Below the pieces are notes generated by a model. That model was given only the letters and a program-made list of their open reading frames with translations. It was not told where the DNA came from and did not search any database. Both the position numbers and the translations under genes were made by a program. A stretch of 64,000 nt of DNA from Flaccisagitta enflata (taxonomy: Eukaryota; Chaetognatha; Sagittoidea; Aphragmophora): contig OZ231127.1 of assembly GCA_965153355.1 (NCBI GenBank), positions 66,898,001 to 66,962,000 on the forward strand. The letters run 5' to 3'. Of this stretch, positions 26,690-40,745 are shown piece after piece. The stretch's first letter is position 1. Every line of letters begins with the position of its first letter.

Positions 26690-27600
26690 GTTTCTCTCTT
26701 TTTTTGTCGGAAATTTGAATGTGGATTTAAGTTGCAATGCTGACGCTGAAGTTTCGGCCCTTTAAGCTTTTTCTCGGTGTTTGTGTTGCTTTTACCAGAG
26801 TAAGTGTTTTTTTAAATTCTGTTTTCCCTTTTATTTTTTAATTCGTCATCATGTTTTTGCTTTTCACCCAAAAAACGCACTGCATAGAAAATTGAGGTTG
26901 TTTTCCGTCCCTCTAAAAATGCCACTCAGTCTCAACTTCTTCTGTCCTCGTTTGTTGGACGCAAATGGACGATACCGGGTGGTCAAAAAAAGAGTGACCA
27001 AGCTAGAATTTTCTCCAATAGGTTTTGAATTTTTTTTATAAGTTAATATTTTAAAAATAAACTATAGTGTACAAAAAAAATAATTTTTTTTGGATTTTTT
27101 CAAACAAATAACTATATAAGTATAAAAAAGTAAAATGTTTGCATAAATCGGTAATAACATAAATATCTGCAAATTTGAAAAAAGACATACCTTAACTAGG
27201 TCATGTCTGATATAAACACAATTAATTGTAAGTCTCCGGGCTTAGGTTAAAGAGATTTGAATAGAAAACAAAAGAATGTTTTTAAGAAGTATCTTTTGTT
27301 TTGTTGTATGCATGTATTTTTAAAATTTTTCTTAGATTTTTTTCAAGGTTTTGAGTCATCTTTAACTACAAATAGTGAATCTATAAAAAAAATTTAGTTT
27401 TTATACAAAAAATTTTTTCAAAAAATCAAAGCGGTCCAAAATTAAATTGAGTCAATTGTAAATAGCTCCAAATATAAAAAAGATATACAGAAATTACAAT
27501 AATGAAAAAAATTCTCCTGCACCATATCTTTTTAGCAAAAAAAGAATTTTTTTCATAAACATTTTTTTAAAAAAGATATAAGTAAACAAAAAAGACACTT
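26690..27600. other. AT-rich unique sequence, possible decayed transposon
   Basis: 27000-27600 is strongly AT-rich with A-runs. At 26975 the words GATACCGGGTGGTCAAAAAA and GAGTGACCAA resemble a mariner-type terminal inverted repeat next to TA, but I found no matching right end. No open frame of interest. Confidence 0.35.
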
Positions 27601-27883
27601 TTTAGTCGCGTGCTACGCGACTCTACACCCCGCTTTGTCGGTCCGTCCGTCGGTCCGTCGGTCCGTCGGTCCGTCCGTCTGTCCGTCCGTCGGTCCGTCG
27701 GTCCGTCGGTCCGTCAGTCCGTCGGTCCGTCGGTCCGTCCGTCCGTCCGTCACACTACTTTTTTTGTTTTTTTGCGGTTTTTGGCTTCACTGCTCCTGCC
27801 CAAATGATCTGGTGACCTAAATTACAGCCCCTGCCCACCCGCACGCGACTGGGGTAGCCGTGTATCCGGCCTTGTTTTTTTAC
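27601..27883 (+). mobile_element. Family B element, copy B5
   Basis: Hairpin start TTTAGTCGCGTGCTACGCGA, then CTACACCCCGCTTTGTC and a 115-bp (GTCC/GTCG)n tract (27638-27752), the longest in the family. A CACTAC-T-run-GCGGTTTTTGGC block and TGCTCCTGCCCAAATG follow, then GCCCCTGCCCACCC, GCACGCGAC and TAGCCGTGTATCCGGCCTTG. GTCGCGTGC (27605) pairs with GCACGCGAC (27841). This is the most complete reference copy in the window. Confidence 0.88.
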
Positions 27884-27927
27884 CACCCGATACAACGTCT
27901 TTACAATTGAAGCAAATAAAAAGACAG

Positions 27928-27972
27928 ACACGCACATGCACACGCACACGCACATGCACACGCACACGCGCT

Positions 27973-28056
<84 letters not shown>

Positions 28057-28070
28057 CTCACTCACTCACT
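27928..28070. repeat. (CA)n microsatellite between two B elements
   Basis: Degenerate CACACGCACATG from 27928, pure CA about 27975-28048, then CTCACTCACTCA. It lies between same-orientation copies B5 and B6. Confidence 0.95.
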
Positions 28071-28078
28071 CACTCAAG

Positions 28079-28299
28079 TTTTAGTCGCGTTTTACGCCAC
28101 TCTACACCCCGCTATGTCGGTCGGTCGGTCGGTCGGTTGGTTGGTTGGTCGGTCAGTTGGTCCCTTATGTACTTTTTCGGCGTTTTTGAGCTTTTTGAGC
28201 CTATTGCTCCTGCCCAAATGCTCTAGTGATCTTCTCCACCACTGCTCCTGCCCCCCCCCCCCTGCACGCGACTGGGGTAGCGGTGTATCCGGCCTTGTT
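28079..28299 (+). mobile_element. Family B element, copy B6
   Basis: TTTTAGTCGCGTTTTACGCC, then CTACACCCCGCTATGTC, a GTCGGTCGGTTGG tract, TTTTCGGCGTTTTTGAGC, TGCTCCTGCCCAAATG, a second TGCTCCTGCCC with ten or more C, GCACGCGAC, GGTAGCGGTGTATCCGGCC. Same module order as B5, with a shorter tetranucleotide tract. Confidence 0.85.
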
Positions 28300-28439
28300 C
28301 TTCGTAACTTCTGGTTTCCTTCCTTTTCTATTTTTCTATATCTTGTCTTATTCGACTAACTCGCGAAAATGACACGCAACAAGAAGATAAATTTGCAGTC
28401 TTACACGCACACACGTTTACACATGTGCATTGTACTAGT

Positions 28440-28469
28440 CGAGACAGAGAGAGACACAGAGAGAGAGAC

Positions 28470-28554
<85 letters not shown>

Positions 28555-28640
28555 GAAAGAGACAGAGACAGAGAGAGACAGAGACAAAGTGAGACAGAGG
28601 GAGAGAGGAAGGAGACAACAGACAGAGAGAGAGAGACTGT
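28440..28640. repeat. (GA)n(GACA)n tract with degenerate flanks
   Basis: GAGACAGA mixtures around pure GA (28486-28517) and pure GACA (28517-28550). Confidence 0.93.
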
Positions 28641-28900
28641 TACATCGTTCCGTGTGGATAAGAGAAAGAGCTAGAGAGAGGTTGCTAGTGCAGCTTTCAT
28701 CTCTTCTGATCTGCTTTGTCTATTTGTAGATTCGTGTTTTTATTTCATGGCAATGAGTTTGATTGTTGGATTTGAGTCAACTCGTCTCTCGTCTCTCTTT
28801 TCTCTGCTTCTCATCTTTTTTGTCTTTTTTCGGTCAATGGCTCCCAAAACAAATGGTGGCCTCTAATTTTGAAACTTTATTGATATGTACGCTCATTTAA

Positions 28901-29069
28901 ACAAGGCCGGATACACGGCCAATACCAGTCGCGGACGGGTGGGCAGGGGCGGAAATGCATGTTTTTCCCACTTTTCGACTCGTGTTCACGGACCGACCGA
29001 CCAACCGACCAACCGACCGACGGACGGACGGACAAAGCCTCTTATAGAGTCGCTTGTCCGCGACTAAAA
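28901..29069 (-). mobile_element. Family B element, copy B7
   Basis: Reading rightward it begins with the tail AACAAGGCCGGATACACGGC, then GTCGCGGAC (28928), GGGTGGGCAGGGGC, a GACCGACCAACCGACGGACG tract and ACAAAGCCTCTTATAGAGTC, ending GTCCGCGAC (29056) TAAAAA. It is minimal with no cargo. Termini match each other exactly, as in B4. Confidence 0.85.
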
Positions 29070-29777
29070 AGAACTAACACCAAATGGCTGAAATTTTGGG
29101 CGTATCACAAAAAATAAATTTTTTGGCACATAACATGGTTTGCTTAAACTTTTACTAGTAAGATAATCTATGTATGAGGTAGTCCAGCGAACACCAAAAA
29201 TAGGGAAAAGATTGTGAGAAACTTAGTTTCACCGATACAAGGCTGCCTTTTGACACAAAACAGATCAATAGATTAATTCATAGATAAAGAAAATAAGTAC
29301 ATTACCTTTAAAGAAAACCCGTGCAAGAGAGTTTAAGACGAAGAGAAAACGATGACCACTCGACACCTTAACAACTATTTTTTGTTGTCTTTGTTTTCCC
29401 CTTTGATGGAATCGTTTTTCTTCCTTCGTATCTATTTTTTCCAGTTAGAAAGGCGGAGTGGGGGGAAAAATAGGTCGGAAGTTTAGATAGAAAATGGATA
29501 AGTGGTGGCATGGAGGAAGTTATGTAATGGAGTCATGGTTGATAGAGAAGAGAGGTTTGAGATTTTGGAGAGTGAGTGTAGTAATGAAAGGGAGAGAAAA
29601 ACATAAAATTATGCTGTGGGGTTTTGTTAAGTGGTGGTAGAATTGCGGAGGGGAGTGTTTCAGGTGGGGAGGGAAGTTTCAGGTGACATGACCCTCGTAA
29701 AAAAACAATTGAGGAAAAGAGGCGAGTGTAGAATGGGTTAACGAAAAAAAATGGATTGGATAGTTTGGAAATACAAG
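29070..29777. other. Unique sequence, nothing recognised
   Basis: No tandem repeat and no convincing frame. 29440-29720 is G-rich (GTGGGGTTTTG, GGGGAGGG). Confidence 0.4.
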
Positions 29778-29779
29778 TA

Positions 29780-29919
29780 CAGCTGAACCCCGCACTGACG
29801 GACCGGCCGGTACAAAATTCCGCTTAAAACAGAAGCAAATTTTTCCAATAAAAAAAATTCCGCCTATAACATAAACAATTTGTTAATTCCTCAAAATCCA
29901 TAAGAACGGGATTCAACTG
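29780..29919. mobile_element. Family G (pogo-like) TA-flanked foldback, copy G2
   Basis: Begins CAGCTGAACCCCGCACTGAC and ends AACGGGATTCAACTG. TA flanks at 29778-29779 and 29920-29921. 140 bp, no coding. The interior repeats AATTCCGCYTATAACA-like words in both halves. Related to 25267-25431 through the CAGYTRAAYCCCG end. Confidence 0.72.
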
Positions 29920-30099
29920 TAAATTTTTCAAAATGAATCATTGACTGCCATTGAAGAGTGTTGATTTTTTTCTCTTCTATTCCTTCGTTTTCACTTTCTG
30001 TTTCGTCTCTGACTCTGTTGTCGAGTTGACTGTACATCAGACCGCCTCCCAACCATCATCAAGAAAATGGGGAAAAATATAAAGAAAGTAAAAGGAGAA

Positions 30100-30622
30100 C
30101 AGGTCGCCCAAGGGCAATATGTGGTCAGCGATACCCGTTGCCCTGCTTTGCATGATTATAAAATGGAGTGGAAGGAAGCAGGGCAGCGGCCCCAAAGGGG
30201 ACAAAGTCCTGTGGAACACAGGGGGACTTTTGTTCGTCCATCCGTCATTTCATCCGTCCGCCCCCACGGCCCTCTCAGACCTGAAATCTGCCCTCTCAGG
30301 CCTGAAAACTACCCTCTCAAGCCTGAAATCTGTCCTCTCAGGCCTTGAATCTGCCCTCTCAGATTCAAGGCCTAAGTGGGCAAATTTCAGGCCTGAAAGT
30401 GCAGATTTCAGGCCTGAACGGACAAATTTCATGCCAGAGAGGGTAGATTTCAGCCCTGAGAGGGTAAATTTCAGGCCTGAGAGGGCAGTTTTCAGGCCTG
30501 AGAGGGCAGATTTCAGGCCTGAGAGGGTCTCGGGGGGACGAATGGACGGAATGACGGACGGACGAACAAAAGTCCCCCTGTATTCTACAGGTCTTCGTCC
30601 CCTTCGGGGCCGCTGCCCCAAA
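30100..30622 (-). mobile_element. Family A element, copy A3 (fully palindromic cargo)
   Basis: From the left: GGTCGCCCAAGGGCAATATG, GGTCAGCGATACCC, long-loop hairpin (TTGCCCTGCTT ... AAGCAGGGC, 30137-30188), inner end GCAGCGGCCCCAAAGGGGAC with AAGTCCTGTGGAACACAGG. Cargo: about five CCCTCTCAGGCCTGAAATCTG units (21 bp), a switch near 30355-30375, then about seven units of the reverse complement. The right arm (30570-30622) mirrors the inner end. The unit core TTTCAGGCCTGAAA is itself palindromic. The 123- and 179-residue frames (LSGLKSA and FRPERAD repeats) follow the 21-bp period. Confidence 0.88.
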
Positions 30623-30887
30623 AAAAGAAAAAAAGAAAGAAGAAGAATTGTGCTTTGAGTGCGGGTGTCGGTCGGGCGGTGGTCATTCTGTTTCTCCGCT
30701 CTCCTCGCCTAGGCTTCCATTTCACCACTCTAATGCATTTTCATGATCTTTATGGTTCTTTTTGGCCGTGAAGAGCTCAACACAGAAAACACGCGAAAAA
30801 AAAACGAGTGAAACTAAAAAAGAAAAATGAGAAATTGGAGGCCCACACAAAGAAAGGCTAAAGAAGATGATGATGAAAATGATGATG

Positions 30888-31095
30888 AAGAAGAAGAAGA
30901 AGAAGAAGAAGAAGAAGAAGAAGAAGAAGAAGAAGAAGAAGAAGAAGAAGAAGAAGAAGAAGAAGAAGAAGGAGAAAAACAAAAACAAAAACAAAAACAA
31001 AACAAAAACAAAAACAAAAACAAAAACAAAAACAAAAACAAAGACAAAAACAAAAACAAAAACAAAAACAAAAACAAAAACAAAAACAAAAACAC
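30888..31095. repeat. (GAA)n followed by (AAAAAC)n
   Basis: GAA triplets 30888-30972, then about 20 AAAAAC hexamers to 31095. Confidence 0.96.
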
Positions 31096-31284
31096 GCAGC
31101 AAAAGAAGAAGAAGGTGAGGGAGTGGAAGATGAGGAAGAAGAAGGAGTATATTGGTTGAAGTAGTTATGACGACAAATGAAACATTGAGCTAGTAAGGAT
31201 GTTTCATTATGCACGCTTTGAAAATCAAAGCGTATGTGTCCAACAGACCAACTTTTCATAATTGCGAGTGTCCGTACATTAAAC

Positions 31285-31497
31285 GAGGTCGAATACACGG
31301 CTACCCCGGTCGCGTGCAGGTTGCCACGTGGGCAGGGGCCGTATTTGAAGTCACTAGAGAATTTGGCAGGAGCAGTGAGGCCAAAGACCACAAAAACGTC
31401 GAAAAAGTAGTATGATCGACAGATGATAGCCCGACGGATGATAGCTCGACGGACCGACAGACCAACGGACCGACGGATGAACAAAGCGGGGTAGAGA
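31285..31497 (-). mobile_element. Family B element, copy B8 (decayed)
   Basis: ACGAGGTCGAATACACGGCT, CCCCGGTCGCGTGCAGG, GTGGGCAGGGGCC, TTTGGCAGGAGCAGTGAGGC, AAAACGTCGAAAAAGTAG, a degenerate GACGGACCGACAGACC tract and ACAAAGCGGGGTAGAG. Module order matches B5 read backwards. The terminal hairpin has been lost. Confidence 0.72.
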
Positions 31498-31499
31498 GA

Positions 31500-33118
<1,619 letters not shown>

Positions 33119-33283
33119 TTATTCGCGTGCACGCGACTCTACACCTTGCCGTGACGGTCGGTCGGTAGGGCCGTCCGTCCGTCCGTCCGTCCGTCACATT
33201 TTTGAATTCCAAGCGGTTTTCGCATTACTGCTCCTGCCCAACCGTCCGCGACTGGATTGCCGTGTATCCGGCCTTGTTTTTCT
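33119..33283 (+). mobile_element. Family B element, copy B9
   Basis: TTATTCGCGTGCACGCGACT, CTACACCTTGCCGTGAC, a GTCGGTCGG ... GTCCGTCC tract, CACATTTTTGAATTCC, TTACTGCTCCTGCCCAACC, GTCCGCGAC and TTGCCGTGTATCCGGCCTTG. It shares CACATTTTTGAATT and the tail with B4, but its hairpin is of the GCGTGC type while its far end is GTCCGCGAC. The two ends are therefore mismatched at three positions. Confidence 0.82.
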
Positions 33284-33461
33284 CATCATCGTTAATGATT
33301 TCAATCTTTTTCTTCTTGTTCTTTTTTTTTTTCTGCCCACGTGTTGCCAAGATATTATGATAGGACCAGTGACCACGAACAGTTCCATAAAATGACGATT
33401 TGGTTGAAATCCACACACTGTTTACGCTGTTATCACGATGCCAGTCGCTTCCCTATACTTT

Positions 33462-33791
33462 TTAGATGCGTCCGTCAGGAACGCCTCTCTATGAGAGGGT
33501 CTGTCCGTCGGTCCGCCGGTCCGTCCGTCCGTCCGTCGGTCCGTCCGTCGGTCCGTCCGTCGGTCCGTCCGTCCGTAACGCCTGTGCGAAAACCGCGTTT
33601 TTCGGCTGATATAGGCCACGGTGAGATCCTGTACTGAATCTAATGATCAACTACGTAACTTGTTTTGAGAGCCTCCACTTTTCTGTCGCTTCATCTGTCT
33701 GTCCATCATTATCTCCATACATCTCACATATTTAGTCAATACACGCAGAGACACAGTCCGGACGCATCGTTGCCCGGTCGGGCTTGTTATT
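33462..33791 (+). mobile_element. Family B relative, copy B10 (GATGCGTCC type)
   Basis: TTTAGATGCGTCCGTCAGG, CTCTCTATGAGAGGGTC, then a (GTCC/GTCG)n tract to 33577 and about 170 bp of unrelated sequence. It ends CACAGTCCGGACGCATCGTT and GGTCGGGCTTGTT. GATGCGTCCG (33465) and CGGACGCATC (33759) are exact reverse complements, so the two ends match with a sequence different from other B copies. Confidence 0.6.
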
Positions 33792-33822
33792 GATATATTT
33801 CGTTCAATATCGTTCAATGTAT

Positions 33823-33843
33823 TGCCTCATTGTCAATGAGGCA
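33823..33843. repeat. Perfect hairpin, 10-bp stem
   Basis: TGCCTCATTG and its reverse complement separated by one base. It is followed by a short (CTTTTG)n run at 33847-33864. Confidence 0.85.
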
Positions 33844-33869
33844 TTGCTTTTGCTTTTGCTTTTGCAAGA

Positions 33870-34600
33870 TTTTGCAGGCTTTTGACTGTGATATATTTCC
33901 TAAAAAATGAATAAGAAACCAAATGATATATAAACTTGTTCCAGTGATATCAGTATTCGAAAAGAATAATAAATTTGACCACTGTCAGCCTCGTCCCACA
34001 TCTTTTCAATTTCTTTTTCTCTCCTTCGACTTTTTCTCTTCTTTATTCTTTTTTCTTTTCTTTATAATATAAAATCGTCAAACCCAGGACAATGTAGTCG
34101 AGTTTTTGGTCATATTTCTTTTTGGTCATATATCTATTGACTCGCGGTTTTTGTCCCAAGTCCCAAGTCACGCGTTTTGTGCGAAATTATCGTTTTCTAG
34201 CCCGCGCATTCTGCAAGTTGTTTTTTTTTTTCTTCCGAATTTTTGTATTCTTTTTCTGTTTTTATTTTCTCGCCGTTTCATTTCTCTAACTGTAGTCTGT
34301 TCTATTGATATTGTTTCTTTTCTTTCGTCAAAAACACAAATGACGTCAATTGCGCGAATGTGACGCTGTTGGAGATGATGTTGGAGACGATGTTGACGAA
34401 TGAAGAATGACGACAACGAGACGAAGACCAGGTGACAGATCACAGATGACAGGAAAATGAATATCTTGAGTACAAAAAGAAACGCCCCTCATCTATCTAA
34501 ACTGAAACAAAGATACTTTCTTTTTCGCACGCGCAGATGTTTTGTTGTTTTATTCTTGTATTCTTGTATTCTTGAAAACACTCCTTCTTCATCTTCTTTC
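33870..34600. other. Unique sequence, no gene seen
   Basis: T/C-rich in parts, with no supported coding frame. Confidence 0.4.
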
Positions 34601-34607
34601 TTTTGTT

Positions 34608-35645
<1,038 letters not shown>

Positions 35646-35647
35646 CA

Positions 35648-36100
35648 TTGGCCCCTTCGGGGCCGCTGCCCCTCTCACCATAACAAATCCACATATGCTC
35701 ACATAAGAGCAACGGGTACCGCTGACCATCTTACGCTTTTGCGGCTATTAGGCTTCAACTCAGCCTTGTAACCTCAAATCCTCCCATTCAGGCCCGGATT
35801 AAACACTATAAAACTTATTATCTGCCCTCTTTTGCCCAATAACACCTGTACACATATTTTTGTCAAAGCATAGCATGCGTTTAAAGCACAAAAAGCATAC
35901 TTTCAGTGTGCCTACTGTGATGAAATTTTAACTGTTGTTGGTTGAGAGTCTAAGTTAAGTTCAGTTAAAATTTCATCTCGCTAGATCAACTGGAAGTAAA
36001 GTTTTTTATGAGTTTTATACTTGCCATGCTTTGACAATAATATGTGTACAGGTGTTATCAGCCTTCTCAGGCCTTGAAAAGTTTTGAAAGAAGACCTAGA
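35648..36100 (+). mobile_element. Family A element, copy A4 (partial, interrupted)
   Basis: GGCCCCTTCGGGGCCGCTGC is followed by the asymmetric hairpin region (35666-35712, here TAAGAGCAACGGG in place of AGCAGGGC) and GGTACCGCTGACCA. The simple left arm is absent. Degenerate A-type array units lie on both sides of the family L insertion (CTGCCCTCTT before, TTCTCAGGCCTTGAAA after). Confidence 0.65.
35839..36058. mobile_element. Family L foldback element, 220 bp
   Basis: Ends ATAACACCTGTACACATATT and its reverse complement (36039-36058). Arms continue almost to the centre (GATGAAATTTTAACTG near 35919 against CAGTTAAAATTTCATC near 35963), giving about 95-bp arms. It lies within array units of the family A copy. 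No coding capacity. TIR length and structure suggest a DNA-transposon derivative. The superfamily is not determined. Confidence 0.78.
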
Positions 36101-36393
36101 CTCCTTATCAGAATTTTTACAGTTTTCGCGATTCTTGCGATTTTCGCCTGTATTGATATTAAATCCAAAGTTGCTTGCAACTGTTATGTTTTAGAAGTGA
36201 AAGGACCCGTCAGCTTTCACCTACAGACACGTATATTTGTGAAAATAGCCGACCTTTTTATCCCTCATACATTTTATGCAAATACCCCCCCCCCCTCCCA
36301 AGACACCCTAATAAGATAGACAGACCGTTAGACCGATCAACAGGTTATAATGATTCAGGCCACGTCTTAAGATACTTTGCAACGTGAATAATA

Positions 36394-36672
36394 AGGGGGC
36401 GTTTCTAGTCACAGACAATCGCGTCATGAACGGGCCACTCAGTCGCTCGCTACGTTCGTTCGCTCATGCCGCTCACTCCACTCACTTGCACCGCTCACTC
36501 CGCTCACTCGCTCTGCAGCGCTCCGCTTTGCTTGCTCGCTCCATACATGGGCTCGCTTACTCACTTTGCTCACTCCCTCGTAGGATGGTTGAAATTCATG
36601 AATATGTGTTGATGCTGCAAACGCATTTCCCAGTAACAATCGCGTTTTCCATCTTCACTAGAAACACGCCCT
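36394..36672. mobile_element. Family C element, copy C1
   Basis: Ends AGGGGGCGTTTCTAGTC and ACTAGAAACACGCCCT form an imperfect inverted repeat. The interior is a run of GCTCACTCGCTC-like words (36440-36580). The right subterminal region AACGCATTTCCCAGTAACAA corresponds to the same region of copy C2 at 49745. The minus frame reading EWSERHERTNVASD comes from the CTCGCTC array. The ends recall hAT-type elements, but no 8-bp target duplication is visible. Confidence 0.72.
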
Positions 36673-36726
36673 AAGTCCAAAACAGCTTCATTGATTGCTT
36701 ACAAGGGCTCTCTCTCTCACTCAGTC

Positions 36727-36730
<4 letters not shown>

Positions 36731-36820
<90 letters not shown>
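36731..36820. repeat. (TC)n microsatellite, 90 bp
   Basis: Uninterrupted TC run. Confidence 0.97.
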
Positions 36821-36822
<2 letters not shown>

Positions 36823-36984
36823 TGCTTGTTTCTGTCTTCTTCCTCTCTCTCGCGTGAGACGGAAATGAAGGAGGGATCAGATGACGGAGAGGCAGTTTTG
36901 ATCTTGTTTTCGACTAAAGCAACGGTTTCAAATTTTATCACAAGAGAGAAGCTAGGAGCCGGCGCTAGAAGTCAGCGACGGAGA

Positions 36985-37095
36985 ACAAAGCCGGCGTTAC
37001 AAAAAGACGGCGTCACAAAAAGACGGCGTCACAAAAAGACGGCGTCAAGAAAAAAGACAGCAACAAAAAAGACAGCGTCAGGCAAAAAAAAAAAA
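36985..37095. repeat. 16-bp tandem GGCGTCACAAAAAGAC
   Basis: Four units at about 36992-37055, then two decayed ones (AAAAAAGACAGCAAC). Related GGCGTTACAAAAAGGCGG words continue to 37142. Confidence 0.85.
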
Positions 37096-37195
37096 CGTAA
37101 GATCGGCGTCATAGAATAAGTCGGCGTTACAAAAAGGCGGCTTAGAGAAACAAGACAAAACAAAACAAAACAAAACAAAAAACGACAAACACACT

Positions 37196-37350
37196 ACCCG
37201 GGTCCCGGGTGGTCAGAGACAGTGAAAGAATAGAGCTACCAAACATTTGGGCAGGGGTAGTGACGTTGAAACCGTCCATTAACGTCGAAGAGGACGGCTC
37301 TAGAGACAGAAGCGACGAACAGACGTAGCGCGTAAAAAAGCCGCGCGCAG
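37196..37350 (-). mobile_element. Family B relative, copy B11 (highly diverged)
   Basis: CATTTGGGCAGGGGTAGTGA, then a CGTCGAAGAGG block and GACGAACAGACGTAGCGCG. The order fits a reversed B element, but the tetranucleotide tract is nearly gone and the terminal hairpin (GCGCGTAAAAAAGCCGCGCG) is altered. Confidence 0.4.
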
Positions 37351-37933
37351 GCGGCTAGTTATCGGCGCCACCGCATGAAAGAAACCGTCAATGCCTCAGC
37401 GACGGCGTCATTGTTGGAGCTTTTTTTAGTATCATTTCCGACATTTATGAATTATGATTGTGTGGGTTTGACGCCGTCATTACAACGGTGGCGTTTTTTA
37501 GCGGTACTTCCGGCGCTTTCAGATTTGTGAAATTTATTGTTTAAAGGACGCGAGAGAGACAGTTTATGACTAAGACGGTGAAAATAGAATCGAGCCTATT
37601 GCGTTCATCATTAGGCGGGGCTTTTACTGCTCATAAATGTGACTTTATCATTTTAAGACTGGTTAATAAAAACAAGTGGAGGCGAGACCTAATATCTCAC
37701 AACTTGTGAGCAGAGATTTGCGTTACTGTATGTCAGTAGTCGGGCGTTATGAGGTCGTTATATGGTAAAAATCCGCCATTTTATACTAAGGTCGTTATCC
37801 CTAAATTATTGGACGTTATTCAAAACAAGGTTACAAGTTATTCATGTAAATGTAGAAGGAACAGATTTTGTATAAGGATCATTGCATTTGACTCATGATG
37901 ATCCTTGTGATATACATTTGCCAAAACACTGTC

Positions 37934-37935
<2 letters not shown>
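37351..37935. other. Unique sequence, nothing recognised
   Basis: Contains GGCGTCATTG and GCCGTCATTACAACGGTGGC words but no defined repeat or gene. Confidence 0.4.

Positions 37936-37966
<31 letters not shown>
37936..37966. repeat. (GA)n microsatellite, short
   Basis: About 15 units. Confidence 0.94.
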
Positions 37967-37970
<4 letters not shown>

Positions 37971-38203
37971 GTATCAGATCGACTTTAAGAAACAAAGGAT
38001 CTTGGAAGAATAGAAGAGTGGAGGGGGAAGGAAAAGGAGGAGGAAGAGGAGGAAGAGGAAGAGGAGTGATCGATTTTCATGGTGAATTTTCCGTTATCCG
38101 TTATCCCATTTGACCGCACCGATACACGGATTGCCAGGTCTCGATACCTAATCTCTGCTTGTGAGTGACAAGGTAATGAATGTAAACATGAAACGCAGTG
38201 TTA

Positions 38204-38968
38204 CAGGGTCTTCAATCTCATTTGACACAAAAAGAACCTACGCTGTGCAAAAACGAATCAATTTTACGGTTTGATTTTTTTTTCCTATAAAAGAACTACA
38301 TATGACGTTTTTTGTGTTCAAATTTCATGGTACTGAGTCTATTAGTTTAGGAGATATCCTATCTTTAAGTGTAAGACATCATCATGAGATGGGAGGTTTT
38401 GTTTGATTTTGGGGTCTGCACCTTTCATCTTTAAACTGCTCTAATTTTTAAACACTTTGAGCTGCAGATGTGGGATTGGTCAAGATTGGCAGATAATTTC
38501 ATTTAGTTTTTGTATCTGAAAAAATAATCCTTTGAAATCTCATCATGTTCAGCTATTTTTGTTTTTACTGAAAAAAAAACATTCTTTATTAAAGTTTTTG
38601 TAAGATTTTTGCTCAACTTTTAATAGTATTTGCTTTAGGTTTAATGTCTTGTGATAAAAACCCAGCTTTTTCAAATTTAGGGTCTTAGTAACTATCACTT
38701 AGCCATAACCAAGCATCTGTAGTTTAAAGCACTTTGAATTTTATACATTTTAAAAGTTGAAATTATCAAGAAAACAGTATTCTTATTGAATTTAGTGCAT
38801 TACCTCTAATACTAATATCTGTTTAAGTACAAGACCCAGTCTCATGAAATTTTGATACAAAAAACGTCATACTCAGTGCTTTGATAAGAAAAGAAAAACA
38901 TACTGGAAAGTTGATTAGTTTTTGCGCAATGTTGGTCCTTTTTGTGTCAAATGAGATTGAATGCCCTG
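38204..38968. mobile_element. Family E TA-flanked element with about 130-bp inverted ends
   Basis: Left end CAGGGTCTTCAATCTCATTT; the right end is the reverse complement of CAGGGCATTCAATCTCATTT. TA flanks at 38202-38203 and 38969-38970. Similarity of the arms runs inward about 130 bp (shared words: TTTGACACAAAAAG, GCAAAAACNAATCAA, ATGACGTTTTTTGT, TTTCATG, ACTGAGTC). The middle is 500 bp of AT-rich sequence with no transposase frame. The TA target and CAGGG start point to Tc1/mariner-type mobilisation. Confidence 0.85.
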
Positions 38969-39283
38969 TACAATCCCTACCGACTCTACGGATGGATGGA
39001 GAAAGCTTCTTTTTTTAGCCGCGAATCTGCCATACCACACGGATAAAAAAAGATGCATTTTTAAATGGTTAATTTTGCCCATGAGTCTTTACAAAACTCC
39101 ATCAAATCTTAAATTGTTTGAAAGCCCTTCGAAAGTACTTTCATTTGGTGCCAATCTGGTAATTCTTTCTTTTTTCGTTTGGAAATGAAATTAGTCATTA
39201 GTTTGAGTGAAAACTTTGCCCATTCCAGTTTTACAATTCCTATGTAAAATTGTATTTTTGCAAATTAGTGCTTCTCTTTGTAG

Positions 39284-39345
39284 GGCTCTAGCTTCTAAAT
39301 TGTTTGAGATACAGACCTGGGATTGGTCTTGATTGAAAGATTTTT
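39284..39345. mobile_element. Fragment related to the interior of family E
   Basis: GGGATTGGTCTTGATTG with an upstream GCTCTAGCTTCTAAA block parallels GGGATTGGTCAAGATTGGC and GCTCTAATTTTTAAA at 38439-38495. Partial similarity only. Confidence 0.5.
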
Positions 39346-39349
39346 TGAA

Positions 39350-40745
<1,396 letters not shown>

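Noticed and set aside
27601-28299. B elements as a CRISPR-like array (hairpin repeats with different spacers)
   Set aside because: Copies are dispersed in both orientations, are 150-400 bp long and have transposon-like module order. The genome is eukaryotic.
30119-30658. 179-residue frame with FRPERAD repeats
   Set aside because: It lies within family A copy A3 and follows the 21-bp unit. It is open on both strands and crosses the orientation switch.
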